The notes beneath the pieces are model-generated. The model had not been told where the DNA came from. It saw only the letters and a program-made list of their open reading frames with translations, and did not search any database. Shown in pieces: positions 22,207 to 30,710 of a stretch of DNA of 64,000 nt. The first letter of the stretch is position 1. The number at the start of each line of letters is the position of its first letter. The stretch lies in contig JAHDYR010000011.1 in NCBI GenBank assembly GCA_019828565.1, positions 1 through 64,000 on the forward strand, given 5' to 3'. The DNA comes from Carpediemonas membranifera (lineage: Eukaryota; Fornicata). The translations under genes were made by a program, and so were the position numbers.

Positions 22207-23681
22207 CACTTGCGCATGATGGTTTCCAAGACTTCTCGGGGTGACGACCAGTCGAGCTTGGCGAACCTGGAGAGCCTGTCCGCCTGGACATTCAGGTGTC
22301 CGGCAATATGGAAGCAGTGGACGTCGAGGCGCTTGGTTTCTGCCGTGTTGTAGATGTCCTGTAGGATCTGGTGTGCGGCTGGGGGAGGTTCGGCGATCCC
22401 CGTCTGTTTACCCAGCTGATGGCAGCTGAGTTGTCGGCAAAGACTGTGAGAGAGGAGCGTGACTCCTGCTGGGGCACGAGATTGATCGCCTGAGCGATCG
22501 CGAAGAGCTCCTTGACGCCAATGTGTTCCCCCTTGAGATGAGGGGGGGAAGGCACCCTGTGATGCCGCTCCCTTCTCCCCATTGAACAGGCATGCTCCCC
22601 AGCCGGACGTTGATGCGTCTGAGGTGACAGAAATCTGGAGCGTATCGCGTATTTCCCAGTCCGCTCTTGCTTCGGCGAACCTCTTGGGTGGGCGATCGCG
22701 GAGGAGGACTTGCCACGCCGCCAGCTGCCTGCGGATTTGGCTGGAGAGGTGGACGGTCTCCGTCGTAGGGGTGGCCTGCAGTGGTCTGAGTGCGAGGCGG
22801 GCGAACTGTGTGGTCCCTGCGAAGAATGACAGACGGCCTAGGAGCTTCTGCCAGTCTGAAGCTGTGATGGACCCGACCCGGAGGGCCTTGGAGATCGTGG
22901 CCGTGTAGGCCTCGGCCTTGTCTTTTGAGATTCTTAGGGACTCGCTTGCGGTGTCTATGTGGACACCTAGGTAGTCTACCTGCTAGGTCGGCGTGAGGAC
23001 GCACTTGTTGAGGCCCGGTATCGCCCCCAGCGATAGCATGAGGTCGATGATCTGCGGGGTGACCGAAGCTAGGTACGATGGGGAGGCATGGGACACTAAG
23101 AAGTCGTCGAGATAGACCGCGATGGTCACCCCGAACCTGTGTGCGATGATCTTTGCAAGCTGTATGGTCGTGCTCTGGAACACGTACGGCGCCGCTGTCC
23201 ATCCGAAGCCGAGTGTGTTGTACCTGAATGCGCGGCCGTCCGGTAGGACCACGCCTAGGAGGGGGGAGTCTCGCGAGGCGACGCCAAGTTGGTGGTATCC
23301 CGATGCTAGGTCTATCTTGATCATGTAGTCGTTCTTGTGCAGATTGCGGACCGCCCGTCTGATGCCGAACAGACGAAACACCCTCAGCTCTGCTGTCAAC
23401 TCGTTCAGGGCTCGGAGGTCGTGCACGGGGCGGACATCGTCTTTGCCCTTCGACACCGCGAACAGGGGTGCGCTGTGACGCAGTTCGTCTATCGGGCACG
23501 GGGAGAGGACGCCCTTGGCGACTAGCTCTTCGATCTTCGGGAGTAGGCGGGGGTCCACTCGCCTTTGCGGTTCTGGTGGAGGGGGCGCAGAGGTGAGGTG
23601 GATAGGGACGCCATCCCGCAGCCAGCTTACTACCTCGGGGGAGGCACCGAGTCTTGCCCACACCGGCCACTTTTTGTTCAT
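21663..23681 (-). pseudogene. DIRS A reverse transcriptase-RNase H (internal stop and frame change)
   Basis: RT blocks are clear from 23681: VRPVHDLRALNELT, IKIDLASGYHQLGV, TLGFGWTAAPYVFQS and catalytic VYLDDFLVSHAS. A TAG at 22983-22985 then interrupts the frame (LTPT-stop-QVDYLGV). The matching place in the second DIRS element (27765-29666) reads through. Downstream, RNase H (VTSDASTSGWGACLFNG, TVFADNSAAISWVN) and the post-RNase H region (KWGPVEIDVTARPDKVL, 22229 onward) persist, with a frame change near 22550. Confidence 0.85.
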
Positions 23682-23699
23682 TGACGGGAACTGAACATC

Positions 23700-24237
23700 T
23701 GTGGCAAGGGCTACTTCTTGTGCTTCTTGTGAAACCCCCCTTTGTTCTGGGGCTGGTCCTTTCTCTTACCCTTGGCTCTGGCTTTGGCTGCGCAGTAGGA
23801 GATGGCACGGGGGTTTTGGTCTGGGACGTGTTGAACAAGTCGAGAAACAGTTCGCAGGTTGCGTCCGACCAGTTGTCGTCCTTGAGGTCCAGAAGGGTAC
23901 GGCGTGCTTGGAGTTCCACCAGGAGTCTTGCTTTGAGCGGCTCGTCGTCGAGGGCGTTGACGATCACCATCACGCGGCGAAGCCACTTTGCTTCCGCCTT
24001 AAGTGGTCTCTTTGTCGGAAGCTCGCCGTATGCATCCATCTCTGCCAGTGTTTGGTCAATATCCGCTTCATCTTGTTCAGGGAAGAAATCAATTTGAGAT
24101 TCCTTCGGCGGCTCGGTCTCGGGCGGCGGAGGAGGCGGATTAAGCTTTGCAAGCTGTTGCGAGATGGTAGCGATTGAGGCTTCTAGGTTATTGAGCCTCG
24201 TTGCCGTCGGATCTGGATGTTCCGAATTTTCTACCAT
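23700..24237 (-). CDS. DIRS A gag-like protein
   Basis: Starts at ATG 24237 (MVENSEHPDP). It has a short helical N-terminus, a Pro-rich run (NPPPPPPETEPPKE), then a helical domain (WLRRVMVIVNALDDEPLKAR) resembling that of the second DIRS gag (FLREIMRLLTTADPHSL). The open frame runs on over the RT in a non-coding frame, so the real gag end lies near 23700-23710. There a Lys-rich tail (AKARAKGKRKDQPQNKGGF) in a neighbouring frame matches the second element's KGKRKRRN tail. A frameshift inside gag is therefore likely. Confidence 0.6.
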
Positions 24238-24357
24238 TCTGCCCGCATAAACTGCGCGGCTCGCCTGGTCGGCGCATCACCATGCCGGAGCGAGGCGATC
24301 TCATTGCCCTCCGCTCACGGCCCGTTACCCGAGGTAACCTGTCAGCGCGATGTAACG
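24234..24357. repeat. about 120-bp direct repeat, copy 1
   Basis: This matches 24541-24668 at roughly four of five positions, with common landmarks CCGCATAAACTGCG, CATCGCCCTCCGCTC-like and CCCGTTACCCGAGGTAACC. Copy 1 includes the start codon of the DIRS A gag. The repeat could be part of a split direct-repeat system or the 5' end of a second, mostly lost DIRS element. Confidence 0.6.
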
Positions 24358-24540
24358 CCAGGCTAGCTATCCTAGCCTCATGACATTCTTTTCATTAACC
24401 GGGGGCGCTTAATTTACACAATGTTAACGAGGAAGCTAGTGTAAGTTAAACGTGAAGTCCTCTCCGCTTACCGAGGGAGAAGGAGTATACCAGTCGTAAC
24501 TGGTACCGTGCCGTCGGATCCGGCGGATCCGAACCTTGCG

Positions 24541-24668
24541 CCATTCTGTCCGCATAAACTGCGTGACTCGCCTGACCGGCGAAACACCTTTTGCCCGGAG
24601 TGAGGCTATCGCATCGCCCTCCGCTCCGGGCCCGTTACCCGAGGTAACCTTACTGACGATGTAGCGCC
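24541..24668. repeat. about 120-bp direct repeat, copy 2
   Basis: Second copy of the repeat at 24234-24357. The conserved core CCCGTTACCCGAGGTAACC contains the palindrome GGTTACC..GGTAACC (GTTACCCGAGGTAAC), which can form a hairpin. Confidence 0.6.
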
Positions 24669-25017
24669 ACCATATTTGCCATATTTCATGGCCAACTAAC
24701 ATGTGTTCTTAATCCAAAGGTGCTCACTCACTCCAGAAGCGTTCGGAAACCTTTTTTCATCATCTGATTAGGCATCGGGAGTGCGGCCACAAACTCAAGT
24801 GACGGAACGAATTCGGTTGGAGTACTCAGATAATAGGTCCAAAATCAACAATAACAGCTCCCAAAACGGCTTCGTTCAGGAGTTATGGCGAATTCTTTCA
24901 GAACGAGTCCTTCGTCGTTAGAACTTCGTGGATCATGGCATCAGCGGCTCTAGCCTGCTTCGATGAACGCAATTTTAGTAGTTGTATGTCTTTTCACGGC
25001 GAATCACTCGCCTCGTG
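24669..25017. other. spacer with no recognised gene
   Basis: About 350 bp between the direct repeat and the DIRS recombinase fragment. No coding match is seen. It may be terminal DNA of the degraded DIRS element whose recombinase end follows. Confidence 0.3.
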
Positions 25018-25019
25018 GG

Positions 25020-25289
25020 CTATTGAAGTAGTCGCTCGGTGGTGCGACGAACAAAGGTTACATCTGTCCTTATCGCCTGTCCGATGTAAGCGCGGAGACT
25101 CCGGACCTCCCGCCATGTCCCCATGGCAAGAAGAGCCACAAGGGGTGTACCAGAGACTGCAAGCTCGGACGCAGCGCCCTTTCGAAAGGAGTGCCATCCT
25201 GACCCTCGACCAAAGACCTGCTGAACATCGCGGAGTAGTCCCGTGGCAGAGCGCTCGCGCTTCCTGCTGTACGCTCGGCTGCTAATCAC
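25020..25289 (-). pseudogene. fragment of a third DIRS tyrosine recombinase
   Basis: The 90-residue C-terminal piece contains WHSFRKGAASELAVSGTPL and LLAMGTWREVRSLRAYIGQA. These are the H-x-x-R box and the nucleophile region, and they are closer to the second DIRS element (HSFRKGAASELALAGTP) than to DIRS A. It is cut off exactly where the next retroelement copy begins (25299), so that element or a rearrangement truncated it. Confidence 0.8.
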
Positions 25290-25298
25290 CTCTCTCCA

Positions 25299-27090
25299 AA
25301 GACGGAACGTCTACTCCAGCTCGCGAGGTACCCAGCAATGCTGGACACCTTTGTCGCCTCCTCTCGCCGTCCCCCTAGGTCCGCCCCCAACCGGGCCCGC
25401 ACCCGCAGGAGCAAGCGTGCACTACTTCAAGCCAAGAGTGGCTACTTGGCAAGAGCAGTCAATACGCTCATGTGCCCTGAGCAGTCCAATTCGGACGAGG
25501 AGGTCGACCGCGAGTTGGCGGAGCTGCAAGCACACCCCTCCCCTGATGGCCTCGAGGCTTTCTCTTGGTCAGACGTGCCAGCGGCCCCGTTATCGTCTAT
25601 CACCATCTCCCGAAAGACCCTCAAGAAGAAAGCTCTTGGGTCCCTCCCCGCCGACAAGGCTCCCGGACCCACCGGCCTGAGCTTCCTCCACCTGAGGGTA
25701 GCCTACAAGATCATGCGCAAGGAGCTCGTCGCAGCTCTCTTGCCGATCGTGCAGGCGATCATCGATGGTGACAATAACTACGCAATCTTCAGCCACAGCA
25801 TCTTAGTACCCATCCCGAAGAAGAACGGCAAGCTCCGTCCGGTAGCAATGGGAGAAGCCCTGCGCCGCATCGCGGCCAAGGCTGCTGCCGAAACTGTCCT
25901 GCCGAAGCTCCGCGAGGAGGTCTTCGTTGACCAGTTTGGGTTGGGAGAGAGCTGTGGTCTGGAGCGCATGGTCGCCATCACCAGCCGTCACTTCGACGAC
26001 GGTGGTACGGTCCTATCCCTGGACCTGTCGAACGCGTACAATACCCTGAGCCGGGACTTCCTGCTGAGATGTGTCAGCACCTACTGTCCCGCCCTGGTTG
26101 ACTACGTGAAGGGGCAGTACTCTTCGTCGCTGCTCCTCTCCACGTCGGGAGTCGTCCTTCGTTCAGAGGAAGGGGTTCAGCAGGGTGACCCGCTGTCTCC
26201 GCTTGCTGCCTTCGTGTCCGCGACTAAGTTCTGTCCAATCTGTGCCCTGAAGTCAGTAACCAATGCGGCATCAGGCCAGTTGAACGTCGGAGCTGACCCC
26301 CGCCACGTGTTGGCCACCCCAGAGCATATGGTAACATGCAAATGCCTTCACGGAGGAGCCAAGACCACCGCCAGGCACGACACGATCGTCGAGAGTCTCT
26401 TCTCGGAGCTCTCAAACAACGGTGTCCCTGCCAGGAAGGAGTTCTGGCTCCGCCACTCCTCCCGTTACACGAAAGACCCCGACACAACGCACAGAGACGC
26501 CCGAGTTGACGTCTTCGCGTTCAACGACCGCGGCACGAACCCTACTGCCATCGATGTTGTGGTCTCGAACGAGTACCACGACACGGCTCGGAAGAAGCGT
26601 GAGCGGTACGCCCCGTGGAATGTTGATGTGATCCCGGCCGTAGTGTCCCTCGATGGGCGCTGCGGTAGGCGCTCAGAGATGGGCGGCCACGTGGTGACGG
26701 CAAACGGTTGGATGAAGGAGTTCACCGCTTTGATGAGCGGCAAGAACGCAACACGTGTTCATGAACGTGTTTTCGCAGCAATTTGGAGAGGAAACTGCCT
26801 CGTTGCCCGTGATTGGACTGAAGAAGCACGGCACGCGGTCGCTGTGCTTGCATCGCATGGCTACAACGCCTTTTGCGATGACTAATTGATATTGATTTCT
26901 TTTTCAGCGCTACTTTCCGTATTCGTTGCTTTCTAAGCGAAATTCCCGCATTCGGTGTCGAAGTGCCGAAAATCTGCAACGCGCACTTTTAGGCCCAACG
27001 CCTCGTATCGCCCCCACACCACCCCGAGCGTGCCCACGAGCGACCACGACGTCGAACGAGCCCTCCGTGTGCTTCTCCGTAACGCTGACC
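25299..27090 (+). mobile_element. 5'-truncated, internally deleted copy of the tRNA-Leu-type RLE retrotransposon
   Basis: Near-identical to 31750-34490 of the full-length element. It starts at codon about 341 of the full protein and shares the entire 3' end down to the final CGCTGACC. An internal 951 bp (32654-33604 of the full copy) is missing. The junction at 26201-26204 lies at a 4-bp GCTT microhomology. The 5' truncation is typical of target-primed reverse transcription. Confidence 0.9.
25338..26885 (+). pseudogene. deleted RT-endonuclease protein, frame still open (515 codons)
   Basis: The frame retains the first RT blocks (KAPGPTGLSFLHLRVAYK, RPVAMGEALRRIAAKA, LDLSNAYNTLSRDFLLR, GVQQGDPLSPL) and then jumps straight to the zinc finger (CPICAL) and restriction-like endonuclease (ARVDVFAFND, AIDVVVSNEY). 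The 951-bp deletion is a multiple of three, so the frame is kept. The catalytic YQDD box is lost, so it cannot act as an RT. The nuclease domain could in principle be translated. Confidence 0.88.
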
Positions 27091-27162
27091 GGAGCACCAC
27101 TCGAGCCCATTGGCACCCGGGGTGCTGAGACGCCCGAGAGGGCGCACGGAAACGTGCAGTTT

Positions 27163-27735
27163 ATGGCATCAGAATTTCGAATGCCCGAAGGCACATCGGG
27201 CACGTCCGCAGAACCTCCTGTATCCCAGGAAGAGTTCCGAAAGTTTACCAACAACGTAACTGCCACATTGGAGTTCATGAAAACGAAGATGGAGAACATC
27301 GAGGAAAGATCCATCCAGAGGGAGGTAGAACAAGAAGAGTACGAGCTAGAAACCGATGAGCAAGCAACCCAGGGAACCTTCCAAGGCTTTCCGTCCTTCT
27401 TGTTCGATTTGGAGCTCCCCAAGAGGTACGGGCCCCGCGACGAAGCCAAGTTCCTACGCGAGATCATGCGTCTCCTGACGACCGCGGACCCGCACTCACT
27501 CGACGTGAACGATCTACTGCTCCGTCTCCTGAGCCGGTTCAAGGTCCTTCTCCTCAAGGACGACTACGACGACAACGTCTGTGACTACGCCACTGCAGCC
27601 CTGCGAGCCACGCCCCCGAAGTCTGAGATGGAGATCGAGACGATCCTCGCTAAGGCCAAGACTAAGGGCAAGCGTAAGCGTCGGAATTTTCAGGAGCAGG
27701 GCTCCAGCAGCGTCGGCCGCCGGGCCCGCTCCTAA
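27163..27735 (+). CDS. DIRS B gag-like protein
   Basis: The ATG at 27163 (MASEFRMPEGTSG) is chosen because upstream sequence belongs to the 3' end of the neighbouring element. The protein has 190 codons. An acidic N-terminal half has a likely coiled coil (FMKTKMENIEERSIQREVEQ), followed by a helical segment (AKFLREIMRLLTTADPHSLD) and a Lys/Arg-rich end (KAKTKGKRKRRNF) suited to RNA binding. It resembles the DIRS A gag region. RT follows after 29 bp in another frame. Confidence 0.65.
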   Translation: MASEFRMPEGTSGTSAEPPVSQEEFRKFTNNVTATLEFMKTKMENIEERSIQREVEQEEYELETDEQATQGTFQGFPSFLFDLELPKRYGPRDEAKFLREIMRLLTTADPHSLDVNDLLLRLLSRFKVLLLKDDYDDNVCDYATAALRATPPKSEMEIETILAKAKTKGKRKRRNFQEQGSSSVGRRARS

Positions 27736-27764
27736 TATTCCCATCAACCCGTTCGCGATGGCGG

Positions 27765-29666
27765 GTGTGGGAACAATTCAGGGTAGCTCCAGCAGTAGTA
27801 GCGCGGGTACGAGACGGAATCCCCGTCGAGATCACAGCGCCTCCACCACCGGCAGCCCCACAGAGGACCATCGACCCGAGGATACTTCCGAAGCTCGAAT
27901 CAATGACACAACAAGGAATCATCGAGCCGACGCCCCTCAGTCAGCTCAAGCACAGCGCCCCGCTGTTTGCTGTCCCCAAGGGGGAAGACATAAGAGTGAT
28001 CCACGACCTGAGGCGGCTGAACACGGTCACACGCGAACGCCGCTCCTTCCGTCTGTTCGGCATACGTCGTGCCATCAACACACTCTCCAGCCAGGCCTGG
28101 ATGGCCAAGATAGACCTAAGATCCGGCTACTCACAGCTGGCCATCAGAGACTCGGACAAACCGCTCCTGGGCATCGCTCTGCCCGACGGTCGGGCGTTCC
28201 AATACCGCACGCTAGGCTTCGGTTGGACCGCCGCGCCTTATTTCTTCCAGTCCGCTATGGTCCAGGTAGCAAAGGTCATCGCCCTCCGCCACAAGGTAAT
28301 CGTCAACGTCTACCTCGACGACTTCTTACTGTCAGCCGACAGCAGAGACCACCTCAGCAAGGAAATACCCAAGATCATCAAGACGATGGAGGCACTGGGC
28401 CTCATCCCGTCGCTGGAGAAGTGCATCTTAACACCGTGCCAGTGCATAGAATTCCTTGGCCTGCTCCTGAACACCACGTCCAACACCATCCGTCTCCCCG
28501 CCGACAAGGCCAAGAGGTACGCAGAGGCCCTATCAGAAGCACTCGTCAAGAAGCGCATCCGCGCGAAAGACTGGGCGAAGATCGTAGGCAAGCTCTCCTT
28601 CTTCGCCACCTCTGCAAGACGGGCTACCCTGAAGCTCCGCACGCTCCCCTCTGCCACGGAGAACTGGGTCGACATCCACCCCTACACAGCAGACCTCAAG
28701 GAGTGGCTGCAGCTCCTGGCCGTCCGACCAACCCGCTCCTTCGCCGAGTTGAAGAACCTATGGTCTCAGGACCAGCAACTAGAGCTGATTATTTCCACAG
28801 ATGCGTCGGGCACAGGCTGGGGAGCCCAGTGGACCAACACGTCCGCGAACTCCCACGGTTCTTTCAAGGGCGCACTGGCGGAACAATCTATCAACGTGAA
28901 GGAGCTCGCCGCAGTCCTCTTTGGCTCACGCATCATACCAGCACAGGACTCAGAGCGCAATCTCACGGTCTTCTCAGACAACAGCTCGTGCGTCGCCTGG
29001 ATCAACAAGGAGGGCAGCTCAAAGGCCCCCCCGATGGCGCTACAGACACTCAGGATACTCTACAAGGAGATGGAACGCAAGAAGCTCCTCATACACGCTC
29101 GACACACCCCAGGCCACCTCAATCTCGCCGCAGACCGACTGTCACGCGGGTTGTCCACCCCACCCCACGTGCTGGAGACAATTCTCGAGACTTGGGGCCC
29201 CGTCGACGTGGACGCTACAGCACACCCAGACCGCACTCTACGCCTCCCAGGGTTTACCATCGAACACTGGCCGGACGGCCTGTTCAGGGACTGGCGCGGA
29301 CACCGCGTTTATGCCGCGCCACACCCGTCCCCGATGACCTTGGGACGGACATGGCAGACCCTCCTACCGATCTTAACGACCCCGACTACATCCCCTCCGA
29401 ACTCGTGGACCTCAGCATGCTTCCTCGTCGTGCCAGACATTACGAGCCCCGAACTCCAACAACTCAAGGCGCACGCGACATGCAAGATTCCCTTCTCAGT
29501 ACCGAAAGACGACTTCGCATCAGAGGACCAACAACTCCTAGACCGTCTCTCCAGGCCAAACGGGACCATCCGCTTCATAGCTCTCGCCTTCAGGACACGT
29601 TCTCCAGAATCCTGCAGCACCCAATACTGTCTCACATGCGCCGAGACGAGTCCAAGCGCTCAGTAG
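27765..29666 (+). CDS. DIRS B reverse transcriptase-RNase H polyprotein
   Basis: An open frame of about 633 codons, opening on a non-ATG codon, so translation probably depends on the upstream gag or an alternative start. RT: DIRVIHDLRRLNTVTRER, AKIDLRSGYSQLAI, TLGFGWTAAPYFFQSAM and catalytic NVYLDDFLLSAD. RNase H: STDASGTGWGAQW and LTVFSDNSSCVAWINKEG, with the later His region HARHTPGHLNLAADRLSRG. A C-terminal region (WGPVDVDATAHPDRTLRLPG) is of the kind that follows RNase H in DIRS elements, where some carry a methylase-like domain. No frame breaks are seen. Its last third overlaps the recombinase frame. Confidence 0.9.
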   Translation: MWEQFRVAPAVVARVRDGIPVEITAPPPPAAPQRTIDPRILPKLESMTQQGIIEPTPLSQLKHSAPLFAVPKGEDIRVIHDLRRLNTVTRERRSFRLFGIRRAINTLSSQAWMAKIDLRSGYSQLAIRDSDKPLLGIALPDGRAFQYRTLGFGWTAAPYFFQSAMVQVAKVIALRHKVIVNVYLDDFLLSADSRDHLSKEIPKIIKTMEALGLIPSLEKCILTPCQCIEFLGLLLNTTSNTIRLPADKAKRYAEALSEALVKKRIRAKDWAKIVGKLSFFATSARRATLKLRTLPSATENWVDIHPYTADLKEWLQLLAVRPTRSFAELKNLWSQDQQLELIISTDASGTGWGAQWTNTSANSHGSFKGALAEQSINVKELAAVLFGSRIIPAQDSERNLTVFSDNSSCVAWINKEGSSKAPPMALQTLRILYKEMERKKLLIHARHTPGHLNLAADRLSRGLSTPPHVLETILETWGPVDVDATAHPDRTLRLPGFTIEHWPDGLFRDWRGHRVYAAPHPSPMTLGRTWQTLLPILTTPTTSPPNSWTSACFLVVPDITSPELQQLKAHATCKIPFSVPKDDFASEDQQLLDRLSRPNGTIRFIALAFRTRSPESCSTQYCLTCAETSPSAQ

Positions 29667-30495
29667 CCGGATGGATTACAGCATTCCTTGAGTACCGCGA
29701 CCCACACGAGGACGACACCGATGAGTACCGAGCCTTCCTGGAGGACGAGGCCGAGTATAATGCACCAGCCACGGTCGATCGAAAGGGATACTGGATCGAG
29801 AAGGCCGCCCCACTCTTTTCCGACTGGACCCCCAGCACCTACTGTCCACAAATCAGAAGAGGCATAGCAGACAACGCCAACACCACCGGCATGACAGGCG
29901 GGTCAGCCCCAGTCACAAGGGAGGACATGATCAGGGCCATCAAGTCCAGGAACAGCGACATCGCGACGTACCAAGCGACACTATTCGCCGCGATTGCTTA
30001 CCTGACCGTGAGCCGCGGAGCTGAAATCTTCAACCTGACGAGCGCTGACATCGTGTTCAAGACAAACGGGCCCAGCTGCTCCTTGGTCGCACAAAGACGC
30101 TTGCAAAGGTCACTAAGTCACTACCCAACACCCTACTAGGCCCATTCAACCCAGCGCTGGCCCTGAAGAGATGGGTACGAGGCTTGAACCTTCCACCGGA
30201 CGCCTGCATCTGGCGCGCGATCACATCCTCATCGAAGGTCAGCCGTAAGACCCCGTGCACAATGCGACGTATGCGAGAGGAGCTACGCACAGTCTTCCAC
30301 GACAACAGGATTGGCCTACACAGCTTCCGCAAGGGAGCGGCTTCCGAACTGGCACTAGCAGGCACACCGATAGAGACCTTACTCCAACTCGGAACCTGGG
30401 CTAACGGCAACTCTCTCCGGCCTTACATCGGGGAGGCTATCCGCAACCACCCTCGTCAAACCCGACAAACTGCAAACACCCTGTTCCCATTCTAA
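29351..30495 (+). pseudogene. DIRS B tyrosine recombinase (single frameshift)
   Basis: From ATG 29351 (MADPPTDLNDPDYIPSEL), overlapping the RT polyprotein in a different frame. The N-terminal domain RRDESKRSVAGWITAFLEYR and the Arg region LTVSRGAEIFNLTSADIVFK lead to a frame change near 30065. The catalytic end continues at 30184-30495 with LHSFRKGAASELALAGTP and LLQLGTWANGNSLRPYIGEA. One indel separates an otherwise complete enzyme. Confidence 0.85.
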
Positions 30496-30681
30496 CACCA
30501 TAAACCATCGCACCGGAGGCCGTCAAGGAGACGCCCGGTCCAGCCGAAAGCAGCAAGGAGCTGCTGGCACTTGAGGCAGGCATGGAGCCGCCATACTCCA
30601 CTGTAATTACTCTACTTACCTCAGATCTGCGGACGGTGTTCCCCTTTGGGAGTATGAGTTAGGTGGCTAGCCTAGTCTAGC

Positions 30682-30710
30682 ATTCGTCAATAAACATATG
30701 TGCGAAGTGG
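30682..30710. repeat. 29-bp target-site duplication, left copy
   Basis: Identical to 34492-34520, starting ATTCGTCAATAAAC and ending TGCGAAGTGG. It contains the 3' end of a tRNA-Leu acceptor stem plus 17 bp of its downstream flank. It sits immediately before the element's 5' end. Confidence 0.93.

Larger units (their letters stand above)
20683..24389 (-). mobile_element. DIRS-like tyrosine-recombinase retrotransposon A
   Basis: The minus strand carries gag-like (24237-23700), RT-RNase H (about 23681-21663, broken) and a tyrosine recombinase overlapping the polyprotein end (22206-20905). Similar 28-bp segments (GCTAGCT[A/G]TCCTAGCCTC core) occur at 20683-20710 and 24362-24389 and may be parts of its terminal repeats. 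DIRS elements lack an LTR integrase and use the recombinase on a circular intermediate. The exact ends are uncertain. Confidence 0.8.
27091..30681 (+). mobile_element. DIRS-like tyrosine-recombinase retrotransposon B
   Basis: Plus-strand order: gag-like (27163-27735), RT-RNase H (27765-29666, intact), tyrosine recombinase overlapping the RT frame (29351-30495, one frameshift), then about 185 bp to the next element's target-site duplication. Left and right limits are inferred from the end of the truncated RLE copy (27090) and the start of the 29-bp duplication (30682). Terminal repeats are not resolved. Confidence 0.75.

Noticed and set aside
22983-22985. TAG reassigned to glutamine in DIRS A RT
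   Set aside because: Host genes end at normal stops and the lipase intron TAG must be avoided by splicing. A single premature stop in a damaged element is simpler.
22408-24237. A 609-codon minus-strand frame read as one protein
   Set aside because: Only the first part is gag-like. The remainder overlaps the RT in a non-coding frame.
27581-30139. An 852-codon plus-strand frame across the DIRS B element
   Set aside because: Only its last third (from 29351) carries recombinase motifs. The first part is a shadow of gag and RT frames with arginine/proline-rich nonsense sequence.
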